From positions 3,720 through 67,719 of the forward strand of contig CAVWYD010000010.1 in assembly GCA_963759055.1 (NCBI GenBank): a stretch of DNA of 64,000 nucleotides, in the 5' to 3' direction. Positions 53,867 through 62,196 of this stretch are shown one piece after another. The notes beneath the pieces were generated by a model. The model ran no database searches, was not told the DNA's origin, and worked only from the letters and a program-made list of their open reading frames with translations. The DNA is from Thiosocius sp963759055 (GTDB lineage Bacteria; Pseudomonadota; Gammaproteobacteria; Chromatiales; Chromatiaceae). The translations under genes and the position numbers were made by a program. How positions within the stretch are numbered: the stretch's first letter is position 1; the number at the start of each line of letters is the position of its first letter.

Positions 53867-54039
53867 TCACTTGCGCAGGCGCGAGATGCCGATCGCACCC
53901 ACCACCCCGAGGGCCAGCAGGGCGAAGATCCCGGGGCCAGGGCACTTCGACATCCGAAGCCGCCAGCCAGTGCGCTGGAGGCGCCAAACATTGCAGTCAA
54001 ACTCGTGGCGGCAAGCATTGCGGTACGGTAGATTTTCAT
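53867..54039 (-). CDS. Minimal exosortase-substrate protein, copy 1, frameshifted
   Basis: GAGGAG lies ten bases before the ATG at 54039. The signal peptide MKIYRTAMLAATSLTAMFGA then SSALA reads cleanly. The tail PGPGIFALLALGVVGAIGIS then RLRK is in another phase, ending at TGA 53867; the join needs either two one-base removals (giving AASDVEVPGPG) or one added base. Repaired length is about 56 residues. The tail DNA is nearly identical to that of copy 2, showing recent duplication. Confidence 0.65.
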
Positions 54040-54323
54040 GGCTGCTCATCTCCTCTGGACCGTCGGGCGATCCTGTTTTTTTGTGCCTTCGTTGCAAGCG
54101 TCCCATCGGCAGCGATTCCGGATCAGCCCGCGCTGATTCGAGACCGCCAGGAAGCCGGGTTAGGTTGACTCAGCAGTTTCCGGGCCAAGTCACGATTTAT
54201 CACACAAAAACAATGACATGCGCATTGATTAAAGCATTCTTATTGACTGATTCTGTTAAAGAAGCTGACATTCATTCGCGTTTACCCTTGCCTCCCAGAC
54301 CAGCAGCGTAAAAAGCAACACAC

Positions 54324-54794
54324 ATGATCAAAAAGCTCATCAGCGGCGGACAAACGGGTGCGGACAGCTGCATTATCGAGGTCGGGAAACGACTGGGCAT
54401 CCCGACAGGCGGCCTGGTTCCCAGGGGCTGGCAAACTGAGCAGGGGCCGAAGCCCGCACTCCAGGATCTCGGATTCACTGAGTCCAACAGCACGGACTAC
54501 GCAGTACGGACTCGCCAAAACGTCGAACAAAGCGACGCCACCCTGATCTTTGCAATCAATCCCGATTCTGACGGCACCCGACTGACCGTCGATCATGCGA
54601 AGAAGATCGGTAAGCCGTTCCTCGTCGTGAATCCTTTCGAGCCAAAAGCTGCAGAGACGGTCGGGCCATGGCTGCAGGCGACACAGCCAGCGGTATTGAA
54701 TGTGGCCGGAAACCGCGAAAGCAAAGCACCGGGGATTGCTGGACGGGCCGAGAAAGTCTTGTATGCCGTGCTGCGCCCCCAGGCCGTTCGCTGA
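54324..54794 (+). CDS. YpsA/putative molybdenum carrier (SLOG superfamily) protein
   Basis: A 156-residue Rossmann-like protein. The start KLISGGQTGADSCIIEVGKR is the YpsA-type signature for nucleotide binding, followed by GIPTGGLVPRGW, ENVEQ-like QNVEQSDATLIF and KPFLVVNPFE. The family (PF12694-like) is named as molybdenum carrier, but structure and genome context point to nucleotide or ADP-ribose sensing. Stands alone, with its ATG five to ten bases after a weak AGCGT site. Confidence 0.85.
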   Translation: MIKKLISGGQTGADSCIIEVGKRLGIPTGGLVPRGWQTEQGPKPALQDLGFTESNSTDYAVRTRQNVEQSDATLIFAINPDSDGTRLTVDHAKKIGKPFLVVNPFEPKAAETVGPWLQATQPAVLNVAGNRESKAPGIAGRAEKVLYAVLRPQAVR

Positions 54795-55049
54795 CGTCCG
54801 TCGACGGAAACACCGTCTGTCCCTGAAATCTCCCGAAATCTCCGCGGGAATCTTTGACAACGATAAATTGATGTTTCGATATGTGTTTCCTATAGTCGGG
54901 CGCTTGCAGTCGCGGGTCGATGAATTTGAAGTTGGTGCAACCTTCTCCCGCGCCGCGAAAAAACAAGCTTTACGTTGGATTTCATCAGGGCCCCGCTACA
55001 TTTCGGTCGGGGCACGTCACCGGAAAATCATCTCAACGGGGAATCTTCT

Positions 55050-55850
55050 ATGAGAATCTTTTCATCAATCCGGGCTGTACTGGCCGCAGTGGTCTTGTTT
55101 GGAATCGGCGTGGGCCAGTCCCATGCATTCGAACTGCAATGGTTTGGACAGTCTGCCTTCAAACTCACCACCGAGAGCGGCAAGGTAATCGTGATTGACC
55201 CCTTCCTGTTGAAGAACCCCAAGACGCCTGAAGAACTGAAGGACCTCAAGAAACTGGGCAAAGTGGATCTGATCCTCGTGACCCACGGTCACTTCGATCA
55301 CACTGCCGATGTGCAGGCACTGGCTGAAATGACAGGTGCCAAAGTCGGCATGAATGCTGACATGGGTAGCGTGTACGGCAGCCTCGGCCTGGTGCCCAAG
55401 GACCAGCTGCTGCGTTGGAACAAGAGCGGCACGGTAACGCCAATCGGTGACAACATAAAAATAACCATGGTTCGGGCCGAGCACAGCTCCACGGTTTCCC
55501 ACGATGGCGCGGTACACGCGGGGGGTGAGCCGGTCGGTTATATCATCGAGCTGGAGAACGGCTACAAGATCTATCATTCGGGTGACACCGGCGTGTTCGG
55601 CGACATGAAGATGATCGGTGAGTACTACAAGCCCGACCTGGCCCTGGTATGTATTGGCGGCTGGTTTACCATGGGCCCGGAAGGCGCAGCCTATGCCATG
55701 GGCACCTTGATGCGGCCAAAGATGGTCGTACCCATGCATTACGGAACATTCCCGCCCCTGAAAGGAACGCCCCAGGAAATGATCGACGCTCTGGGCGATT
55801 CACCCGTCAAAGTGAAAGTCATGACCCCGGGCGAGACTATGACGATGTGA
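55050..55850 (+). CDS. Exported UPF0173-type metallo-beta-lactamase-fold hydrolase
   Basis: A 266-residue protein. The signal peptide ends in QSHA, and the mature chain begins FELQWFGQSAFKL as in UPF0173 metal-dependent hydrolases. The metal site HGHFDH is in LILVTHGHFDHTADV, with further ligands in RAEHSS, HSGDTGVFGDM and VPMHYGTFPPL. UPF0173 enzymes are usually cytoplasmic, so export is notable. The ATG at 55050 fits the signal peptide; the longer frame from 54975 does not. Substrate unknown. Confidence 0.9.
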   Translation: MRIFSSIRAVLAAVVLFGIGVGQSHAFELQWFGQSAFKLTTESGKVIVIDPFLLKNPKTPEELKDLKKLGKVDLILVTHGHFDHTADVQALAEMTGAKVGMNADMGSVYGSLGLVPKDQLLRWNKSGTVTPIGDNIKITMVRAEHSSTVSHDGAVHAGGEPVGYIIELENGYKIYHSGDTGVFGDMKMIGEYYKPDLALVCIGGWFTMGPEGAAYAMGTLMRPKMVVPMHYGTFPPLKGTPQEMIDALGDSPVKVKVMTPGETMTM

Positions 55851-55979
55851 TCGCGCAGGACCATTGTCTGCGCGGACCGAACTGCAAAACCCGCACTGGC
55901 TTCGCGCCGCGCTCTAACGGCACTTGCTGGAAATTTTTTGTTGCCGGGATTTCGAACCCCTGGTAAACCAATAAACAAA

Positions 55980-56007
55980 GAACCCCGCGCACGGCGGGGT
56001 TCTTTTT
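55980..56007 (+). terminator. Intrinsic terminator
   Basis: Perfect nine-base arms GAACCCCGC and GCGGGGTTC around a five-base loop, followed by five T. It lies 130 bases past the hydrolase stop. The A-rich left flank would also allow reverse-strand use. Confidence 0.8.
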
Positions 56008-56010
56008 AAA

Positions 56011-56056
56011 TGGCGCGCCCGGAGGGATTACCGACCTGCGGCCACCTGGTTCGTAG
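56011..56056 (-). repeat. Decayed copy of the tRNA-Arg 3-prime half
   Basis: TGGCGCGCCCGGAGG here equals the acceptor and T-arm end of tRNA-Arg at 57265-57279, and CCACCTGGTTCGTAG at 56042-56056 equals its anticodon arm at 57294-57308; the T-loop between them has changed. Such a partial copy in the same orientation, 1.25 kb from the intact gene, is what an integrated element or duplication at a tRNA would leave. Confidence 0.7.
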
Positions 56057-56220
56057 TGTTCCATCTGGATACGTGCATCCTATTGTTAAACAATGCTTTT
56101 TACAATTTACACCGTCCAATAAAATTGGCCTCCTTGGCCTTATTTGCCCGCATTTTGGGCTATTTTGAGCCATCTATTGGACAGTTACTTACCCACTTCT
56201 CTTAGCGCTTATAACCACTT

Positions 56221-56583
56221 TCATGCGATAAGACACTCGTAGGGAATCTTCAAACCCTCGTGCAGTTTCTTGATCATGGCCAGCGTTAAAGTTCGCTTTT
56301 TACTCAGCACCTCAGACACACGCCCACTCGTCCCGATATATGGCTCCAAATCTTTTCGCGACAAGTTGTTCTGCTCCATTAAAAACTTGATCGCCTCAAC
56401 AGGGTCCGATGGGGGAATTGCATAATGGTCATCTTCGTACTTCTCAACGAGCAGCATTAAGACATCCAGCTCATCGCCTTTTTGCGTATTGGGTTTTGCA
56501 CCCCATAGCTCATCGATGCGCTTTAACACACGATCCAGTTCACGGTCATTCTTAATAGGTTTCAGCTTCATCATGAACCTCAA
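56221..56583 (-). CDS. higA: HigA-type antitoxin
   Basis: A 120-residue helix-turn-helix antitoxin. The C-terminal DNA-binding region reads LMEQNNLSRKDLEPYIGTSG and RVSEVLSKKRTLTLAMIKKL, the HigA pattern (SEVL...KR.L). The N-terminal LKPIKNDRELDRVLKRIDEL motif also fits the HigA family. It follows higB, whose stop overlaps its start by four bases, the reversed toxin-first order typical of higBA. It should neutralise HigB and repress the promoter. Confidence 0.88.
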   Translation of the reverse strand: MRFMMKLKPIKNDRELDRVLKRIDELWGAKPNTQKGDELDVLMLLVEKYEDDHYAIPPSDPVEAIKFLMEQNNLSRKDLEPYIGTSGRVSEVLSKKRTLTLAMIKKLHEGLKIPYECLIA

Positions 56584-56891
56584 ATATGTTCGATATTCTT
56601 GATCTCGTCATATTCCTTATGGGTGCCCACAAAGCGAATAAGCATTCCGTGCCGAACATAATCCATAAGTACTACGATTCTGTATTTGTTACCGCATATA
56701 TTAAAAACAACACGGTTGTTCTTTAAGATACTCGCATTACGCAAATCTGCTTTTAATTTGTGCGGCGTGTTCCACTTCGCTGCCGCACAGTAATTGAACC
56801 ACTCCGTCATTTGCTTCTTTGCATCTCTATATTTGGGGCTACTCTCCCAAAACTTCCGCAGCATGGACTTTGCGATCACCCTCATTGGCAC
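56580..56891 (-). CDS. higB: HigB-type mRNA interferase toxin
   Basis: A 103-residue toxin of the HigB family that cuts mRNA on the ribosome. MRVIAKSMLRKFWES opens it, KYRDAKKQMTEWFNYCAAA follows, and ASILKNNRVVFNICGNKYRI with VGTHKEYDEI carries the expected core and C-terminal residues. First gene of the pair, with a palindromic operator ten bases upstream. The codons are AT-rich compared with neighbours, consistent with horizontal arrival. Confidence 0.88.
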   Translation of the reverse strand: MPMRVIAKSMLRKFWESSPKYRDAKKQMTEWFNYCAAAKWNTPHKLKADLRNASILKNNRVVFNICGNKYRIVVLMDYVRHGMLIRFVGTHKEYDEIKNIEHI

Positions 56892-56900
56892 ACCCTAACA

Positions 56901-56919
56901 TGCTCCCACTATGGGAGCA
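56901..56919 (-). promoter_or_regulatory. Palindromic operator of higBA
   Basis: TGCTCCC and GGGAGCA form perfect seven-base arms around ACTAT, ten bases upstream of the higB start. Position and symmetry suggest the HigA or HigBA repressor site. The remaining bases to 57171 hold no gene. Confidence 0.6.
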
Positions 56920-57171
56920 AGCAGAAATATCCCAATTCGGGAGGTTTATGCATTAAGTTCGTGACGTTTTGTAGCAATAGTGACAGGGAAGCCACCCCTG
57001 TATCCCTGCCGTAAGCAGGTCTTCAGCGCGCTGCCGCCAGCTGATCCTCCACCCAGACGTGCAGAACTCAGCAGCCCGTCATGAGGATCAAAACACTACG
57101 GACTTTTCTAAACAACGATCGGTACTTGCGCAGGAATTATCCATTCAGAACAAGGAGCAAAACAGCAGCAT

Positions 57172-57209
57172 CTGTCCAATAAATGGATCGATTTCGCGCT
57201 ATTGGACAG
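57172..57209. repeat. Inverted repeat CTGTCCAATA/TATTGGACAG
   Basis: Perfect ten-base arms at 57172-57181 and 57200-57209. The same right-arm decamer appears at 56175-56184, and GTCCAATA at 56114-56121, so matching pairs flank the higBA genes. They may be ends or arm sites of the former mobile unit. Confidence 0.55.
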
Positions 57210-57212
57210 CCA

Positions 57213-57248
57213 TAAAAAAACCGGTCAAGCCGCATGCTCTAACCGGTT
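57213..57248 (-). terminator. Intrinsic terminator after tRNA-Arg
   Basis: On the minus strand AACCGGT pairs with ACCGGTT around a long loop and is followed by a run of T. It lies 17 bases past the tRNA-Arg CCA end. Confidence 0.7.
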
Positions 57249-57264
57249 GATTTACTGAGTTGTA

Positions 57265-57340
57265 TGGCGCGCCCGGAGGATTCGAACCTCCGACCACCTG
57301 GTTCGTAGCCAGGTACTCTATCCAGCTGAGCTACGGGCGC
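57265..57340 (-). tRNA. tRNA-Arg (ACG)
   Basis: A 76-base tRNA with encoded CCA. Acceptor arms GCGCCCG and CGGGCGC pair, D-arm AGCTCAGCTGGATAGAGT is standard, and the anticodon stem CCTGG/CCAGG encloses CTACGAA, giving anticodon ACG. The T-arm contains GGTTCGAATCC. It follows tRNA-Ser and is the likely integration point for the small higBA island downstream. Confidence 0.96.
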
Positions 57341-57416
57341 TAAATTGTGAGGCGCGGATTTTGTTTGTTTTTGACAGTTCTGTCAATCAAACCAGAGGAA
57401 TCCACGCCACTGAATA

Positions 57417-57509
57417 TGGCGGAGAGAGAGGGATTCGAACCCTCGATGGAGCTATAAACCCCATACTCCCTTAGCAGGGGAGCGCCTTCAGCCACTCGGC
57501 CATCTCTCC
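57417..57509 (-). tRNA. tRNA-Ser (GCT)
   Basis: A 93-base type II tRNA with encoded CCA. Acceptor GGAGAGA pairs with TCTCTCC. The anticodon stem CTCCC/GGGAG encloses CTGCTAA, so the anticodon is GCT. A long variable arm is present, as in serine tRNAs. Lies between csrA and tRNA-Arg, the usual order. Confidence 0.96.
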
Positions 57510-57728
57510 AAAACTATGCTCGTCGCTCCAATGGTCCTGCGGACCATGCCGGGGAGCGCGATTATTCGGGACTACGTCCCTCACCCCTTCGGGGCCGCCG
57601 TCACTGCGCGACGGCTGTCTCTCCAAAACTGTGTTTCACCGCAACGCCCCCTGCAGACCGATCCGGGGTGCGCCTATCGGGGACTCAACCTTCGAGTCTC
57701 GGCGGTAAAAACGACTCGCTGCGACCCT

Positions 57729-57911
57729 TCAGCCGTCCGAACCGCCGTTTTCTGCCTTGATGCGCTCGTATATCTCCTCACGATGCACGGAGACATCACG
57801 CGGCGCATTCACGCCGATTCGCACCTGGTTGCCTTTCACACCCAATACAGTGACGGTAACCTCGTCTCCGATCATCAGGGTTTCACCAACCCTACGCGTC
57901 AGAATCAACAT
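57729..57911 (-). CDS. csrA: Carbon storage regulator CsrA
   Basis: A 60-residue RNA-binding dimer that blocks translation by binding GGA-containing leaders. The sequence MLILTRRVGETLMIGDEVTV and VKGNQVRIGVNAPRDVSVHR is canonical, with Arg44-type residues intact. The start at 57911 is used; the frame to 57965 adds unrelated residues. It lies between lysC and tRNA-Ser as in most gammaproteobacteria. Confidence 0.97.
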   Translation of the reverse strand: MLILTRRVGETLMIGDEVTVTVLGVKGNQVRIGVNAPRDVSVHREEIYERIKAENGGSDG

Positions 57912-58065
57912 GGATTCACTCCTTTCCAACACACCGACGAGACAGCCATGATCCCTGGGAATCATCGGATGTGTCCGTTTGCCAACCTCGCCCCTTTATT
58001 ATTATGGATCAGGAGCGTGGCGATTCTAGCAACATCCCAGCCGCAGCAGAAGGCAAAACACCGTT

Positions 58066-59295
58066 TCAGGCGGCAGATTCCTCGGCCAGATCGAATGCCT
58101 GATGCAGCGCACGCACACCCAGCTCGAGGTATTTCTCTTCCACCACCACCGAGATTTTGATCTCCGAGGTGGAGATCATCTGAATGTTGATGCCCTCTTG
58201 CGACAGGGTCGCAAACATTTTGCTCGCTATCCCCGCGTGTGAACGCATCCCCACACCGACCAGGGAAATTTTTACGATCGTATCCTTACCGACAACTTCT
58301 GCTGCACCGAGTTCAGACGAGACCTTGTTGAGGATACTCAGGGCCTTGCTGTATTCGCCGCGGTTCACGGTGAAAGTGAAGTCCGTGGTGCCGTCCGTGG
58401 CGATATTCTGCACGATCATGTCGACTTCAATATTCGCTTCGCTGATTGGACCCAGGATCTTGTAGGCCACACCCGGCTGATCGGGCACGCCACGAATCGT
58501 CAGTTTGGCCTCGTCACGATTGAACGCTATTCCAGCAATTTTTGCCGCTTCCACGCCATCTTCCTCCAGGGTGATCAGGGTGCCTTCGCCACCTTCCTCG
58601 AAACTCGACAGGACGCGCAAAGGTACATTGTATTTTCCGGCAAACTCGACCGCACGGATCTGCAGCACCTTGGAACCCAGGCTGGCCATCTCCAGCATCT
58701 CTTCAAAGGTGATGCGATCGAGTTTGCGTGCCTTGGGCTCCACCCGGGGATCCGTCGTGTAGACGCCGTCGACGTCGGTAAAGATCTGACATTCGTCTGC
58801 ATCGAGGGCCGCCGCCATGGCAACCGCCGTGGTATCGGAACCGCCGCGACCCAGGGTCGTGATATCGCCCTTCTCGTTAACGCCCTGGAATCCGGCCACC
58901 ACCACGACGCGCCCGGCCTTGATATCGGCACAGACACGGGCATGGTCGATATCCATGATGCGCGCCTTGGAATGCGCACTGTCGGTACGTATGTGAACCT
59001 GCGCCCCGGTATAAGAGCGCGCGTTACAACCGATCTTCTGCAGCGCCAGGCACAGCAGCGCGATCGTAACCTGTTCACCGGTCGACACCAGCACATCCAT
59101 TTCACGCGCGCTGGGGTCGTCGGTGATTTCATTGGCCAGGGCGATCAGGCGATTGGTCTCGCCCGACATCGCGGAGACCACGACCACCACGTCATCGCCA
59201 CGATCGCGGTACCCTTTTACTCGCGCAGCAACGTTTTGGATGCGCTCCACCGAGCCCACCGAAGTGCCGCCATATTTCTGGACTATCAGCGCCAT
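58066..59295 (-). CDS. lysC: Aspartate kinase, lysine-sensitive type
   Basis: Phosphorylates aspartate, the first step to lysine, threonine and methionine. The 409-residue protein has the kinase domain with VQKYGGTSVG at the start, FQGVNEKGDITTLGRGGSDT and FTDVDGVYTTDPR, then two ACT domains (GVPDQPGVAYKILG; VGVGMRSHAGIASKMF), which bind effector amino acids. The single-chain form of this length is the alpha-beta type. Follows alaS, the usual order. Confidence 0.96.
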   Translation of the reverse strand: MALIVQKYGGTSVGSVERIQNVAARVKGYRDRGDDVVVVVSAMSGETNRLIALANEITDDPSAREMDVLVSTGEQVTIALLCLALQKIGCNARSYTGAQVHIRTDSAHSKARIMDIDHARVCADIKAGRVVVVAGFQGVNEKGDITTLGRGGSDTTAVAMAAALDADECQIFTDVDGVYTTDPRVEPKARKLDRITFEEMLEMASLGSKVLQIRAVEFAGKYNVPLRVLSSFEEGGEGTLITLEEDGVEAAKIAGIAFNRDEAKLTIRGVPDQPGVAYKILGPISEANIEVDMIVQNIATDGTTDFTFTVNRGEYSKALSILNKVSSELGAAEVVGKDTIVKISLVGVGMRSHAGIASKMFATLSQEGINIQMISTSEIKISVVVEEKYLELGVRALHQAFDLAEESAA

Positions 59296-59385
59296 GTCGC
59301 TACCGGGATCCTACTGCTGCATATCGCGGCCGACCGTTTTTCCGGGCCGCAAAGACGCGCGATTTAACACTATTTCAGCGTTGAC

Positions 59386-62013
59386 TTAAAGACCTTCGCG
59401 GACCCAGCTGTGGGTCAACTCCAGCGCCTTGGGCACTCCGTTCGGGTCGGAACCGCCGGCCTGGGCCATGTCAGGCCTGCCACCGCCCTTGCCGCCCACC
59501 TGCTCCGCAGCGAGCTTTACCAGGTCCCCGGCGCGCAGACGGTCGGTCAGGTCCTTGGTCACGCCGGCGATCAGGTTCACCTTGTTGCCGTTGACCGCGG
59601 CCAGCAGGATCACGCCGCTGCCAAGCTTGTTCTTGAGCTGATCGAGGGTATCGCGCAGGGATTTGGGATCGACGCCGTCGAGACGTGCGGCCAGCACCTT
59701 GGCGCCGTTGACATCGACCGCCTGCGAGGCCAGATCCGACCCGGCCGCAGACGCGAGCTTGGATTTGATCTGTTCGAGTTCCTTTTCCAGTTTCCTGCTT
59801 CGTTCCACCAGCTTGGACAGCTTGTCCTCGAGTTCGTCTTTGCCGGCATTGATCAGGCCACCAATGCGCATCAGGCGTTCTTCGTCAGCCTCGATCCAGG
59901 CCAGCGCCTTCGCCCCCGTGACGGCCTCGATACGGCGGACGCCCGAGGCAATTCCAGTCTCCATGGTGATCTTGAACAGCCCGATATCGCCCAGCGCATT
60001 GACGTGGGTGCCGCCGCAAAGCTCGGTAGAAAAATCCCCCATGCGCAGGACGCGCACCTGGTCGTCATACTTCTCACCGAAAAGCGCCATGGCTCCCGCC
60101 GACTTGGCCTCTTCAAGCGCCATGATCCGGGTCTCGACCATATGGTTGGTCCGAATCTGCTCGTTGACCAGGCGTTCGATCTCGATCAGCTGCTCGCGGC
60201 TGACAGGCTCGAAATGCGAAAAGTCGAAACGCAGGCGTTCTGCCTCGACGAGCGAGCCCTTCTGACCCACATGGTCGCCCAGCATCTGGCGCAAGGCCGC
60301 GTGCAGGAGGTGTGTGGCCGAGTGATTCAGTGCCGTTGCACCGCGCTGCGCCATATCGACCTCGGCAGCCACCTGGTCACCGACATGCAACTCGCCCGCT
60401 GTCACCCGGCCGACATGGGTAAAGACTCCACCAGACTGTTTACGCGTATCGGACACGGCGAATTCGACACCGTCCGCGGCCCTCAGGTAGCCACCGTCGC
60501 CGGCCTGACCACCCGATTCGGCATAGAAGGGCGTGCGGTCGAGCACAACCAACCCTCCCTGCCCCGCTTTCAACGAATCTGCAGACTGACCGTCGCTGAA
60601 CAATGCAACCACTGTCGCCGTATCCTGCAGATGCTCATAACCGGTGAAATCGGTTGCACCATCTATTTCGAATTCAGCCGTCTGCTCAACACCGAATTGA
60701 CTCGCCAGGCGGGCACGCTCGCGCTGCGCATCCATTTCGCGCTCGAAACCATCGCGGTCGATCTCCATCTCCCTCTCGCGCGCGATGTCGGCGGTGAGGT
60801 CCGTTGGAAACCCGTAGGTATCGTAAAGCTTGAATACCACATGACCGGGAATGACCTTGCCATCGATCCCGGCAATCGATTCCTCGAGGATCTTCATCCC
60901 ATGCTCGATGGTCTCGGCAAACCGCTCTTCCTCGAGCTTGAGTACGCGCGCCACCAGATCTTTCGACTTGCGCAACTCCGGGTAAGCATCACCCATCTGC
61001 GCATCCAGTGCATCGACGAGCTTGTGGAAGAAAGGCTGCTGCTGACCCAGCTGGTAGCCATGCCGGATCGCACGCCGGATGATTCTTCGAAGGACGTAGC
61101 CACGACCTTCGTTGCCCGGTGTGACACCATCGACCACCAGGAAGGCACAGGAGCGGATATGGTCCGCGATCACACGCAGTGACTTGGACTCGAGGTCCGT
61201 TGTACCGGTGACCTCGGCGGCCGCCTCGACCAGCGCCTTGAACAGGTCCGTCTCATAGTTCGAATAGACATGCTGCATCACCGCGGCCAGGCGCTCCAGG
61301 CCCATGCCGGTATCGACCGAGGGCTTGGGCAAAGGGGTCAACTCGCCGTCGGCATTACGGTTGTACTGCATGAAGACGAGATTCCAGATCTCGATGTAAC
61401 GATCGCCTTCCTCTTCCGGTGTACCGGGCGGACCACCCCAGACATCGGCGCCATGGTCATAAAAGATCTCGGAACAGGGCCCGCATGGTCCCGTGTCACC
61501 CATGGACCAGAAATTGTCGCTTTCGAACGGTTTTCCGCCCGGCTTGTCGCCGATGCGTGCGAAATGGGCCGGATCCACCCCGATCTCTTCCAACCAGATC
61601 GTGGCGGCCTCATCGTCATCCTGATAGACCGTGACCCACAGCTTTTCCGCCGGCAGGCCCATGGTCTCGGTCAGAAACTCCCAGGCGTACCGGATGGCTT
61701 CGCGCTTGAAATAGTCGCCGAAGCTGAAATTGCCGAGCATCTCGAAAAAGGTATGGTGACGCGCCGTGTAGCCGACGTTCTCGAGGTCGTTGTGCTTGCC
61801 GCCCGCGCGCACGCAGCGCTGCGAACTGGTCGCACGCACATAGCTGCGCTTCTCCTTGCCGAGAAAGCAGTCCTTGAACTGCACCATGCCGGCGTTGGTA
61901 AACAGCAGCGTCGGGTCATTGGCCGGCACAAGGGGGCTCGACTCCACGATTGCGTGGTCTTTACTCGCAAAGTAGTCGAGAAAAGCGGAGCGGATTTCGG
62001 CGCTGGTTTTCAT
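59386..62013 (-). CDS. alaS: Alanyl-tRNA synthetase
   Basis: Charges tRNA-Ala and edits mischarged serine or glycine. From MKTSAEIRSAFLDYF at 62013 the protein is 875 residues, as in E. coli. It has the class II catalytic core (VPANDPTLLFTNAGMVQFKD, RCVRAGGKHNDLENVG), the editing domain zinc ligands HSATHLLHAAL and CGGTHVNALGDIG, and the C-terminal coiled-coil/DHHA1 region (GGKGGGRPDMAQAGG). The longer frame to 62073 is rejected. Confidence 0.97.
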   Translation of the reverse strand: MKTSAEIRSAFLDYFASKDHAIVESSPLVPANDPTLLFTNAGMVQFKDCFLGKEKRSYVRATSSQRCVRAGGKHNDLENVGYTARHHTFFEMLGNFSFGDYFKREAIRYAWEFLTETMGLPAEKLWVTVYQDDDEAATIWLEEIGVDPAHFARIGDKPGGKPFESDNFWSMGDTGPCGPCSEIFYDHGADVWGGPPGTPEEEGDRYIEIWNLVFMQYNRNADGELTPLPKPSVDTGMGLERLAAVMQHVYSNYETDLFKALVEAAAEVTGTTDLESKSLRVIADHIRSCAFLVVDGVTPGNEGRGYVLRRIIRRAIRHGYQLGQQQPFFHKLVDALDAQMGDAYPELRKSKDLVARVLKLEEERFAETIEHGMKILEESIAGIDGKVIPGHVVFKLYDTYGFPTDLTADIAREREMEIDRDGFEREMDAQRERARLASQFGVEQTAEFEIDGATDFTGYEHLQDTATVVALFSDGQSADSLKAGQGGLVVLDRTPFYAESGGQAGDGGYLRAADGVEFAVSDTRKQSGGVFTHVGRVTAGELHVGDQVAAEVDMAQRGATALNHSATHLLHAALRQMLGDHVGQKGSLVEAERLRFDFSHFEPVSREQLIEIERLVNEQIRTNHMVETRIMALEEAKSAGAMALFGEKYDDQVRVLRMGDFSTELCGGTHVNALGDIGLFKITMETGIASGVRRIEAVTGAKALAWIEADEERLMRIGGLINAGKDELEDKLSKLVERSRKLEKELEQIKSKLASAAGSDLASQAVDVNGAKVLAARLDGVDPKSLRDTLDQLKNKLGSGVILLAAVNGNKVNLIAGVTKDLTDRLRAGDLVKLAAEQVGGKGGGRPDMAQAGGSDPNGVPKALELTHSWVREGL

Positions 62014-62196
62014 ACGGGGCTTTGGATCGGACAACAAAAGCAGAATGTTATGCAGCTTGGCCCGAAAAGTCACCCGAGTATCGTCTTAAAAACGCGGGAT
62101 TTCAGTCAATTAGCTGCGGATCATGGGGCATCCTTTGCGGGCAATCCCTTTGGCCATTGCAGCCTTCCCAGGGACGAGACGACTACCGGTCAGACG

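Larger units (their letters stand above)
55851..56220. other. AT-rich intergenic stretch at the island edge
   Basis: Holds the terminator at 55980-56007 and the tRNA-Arg remnant. From about 56080 composition turns AT-rich compared with neighbours. GTCCAATA at 56114-56121 and TATTGGACAG at 56175-56184 form an inverted pair that recurs at 57172-57209 on the other side of the higBA genes. Confidence 0.5.

Noticed and set aside
57516..58160. 214-codon plus-strand frame over csrA
   Set aside because: Lies opposite canonical csrA and the lysC end.
59410..61182. 590-codon plus-strand frame opposite alaS
   Set aside because: Antisense shadow created by codon bias of alaS; no domain resemblance.
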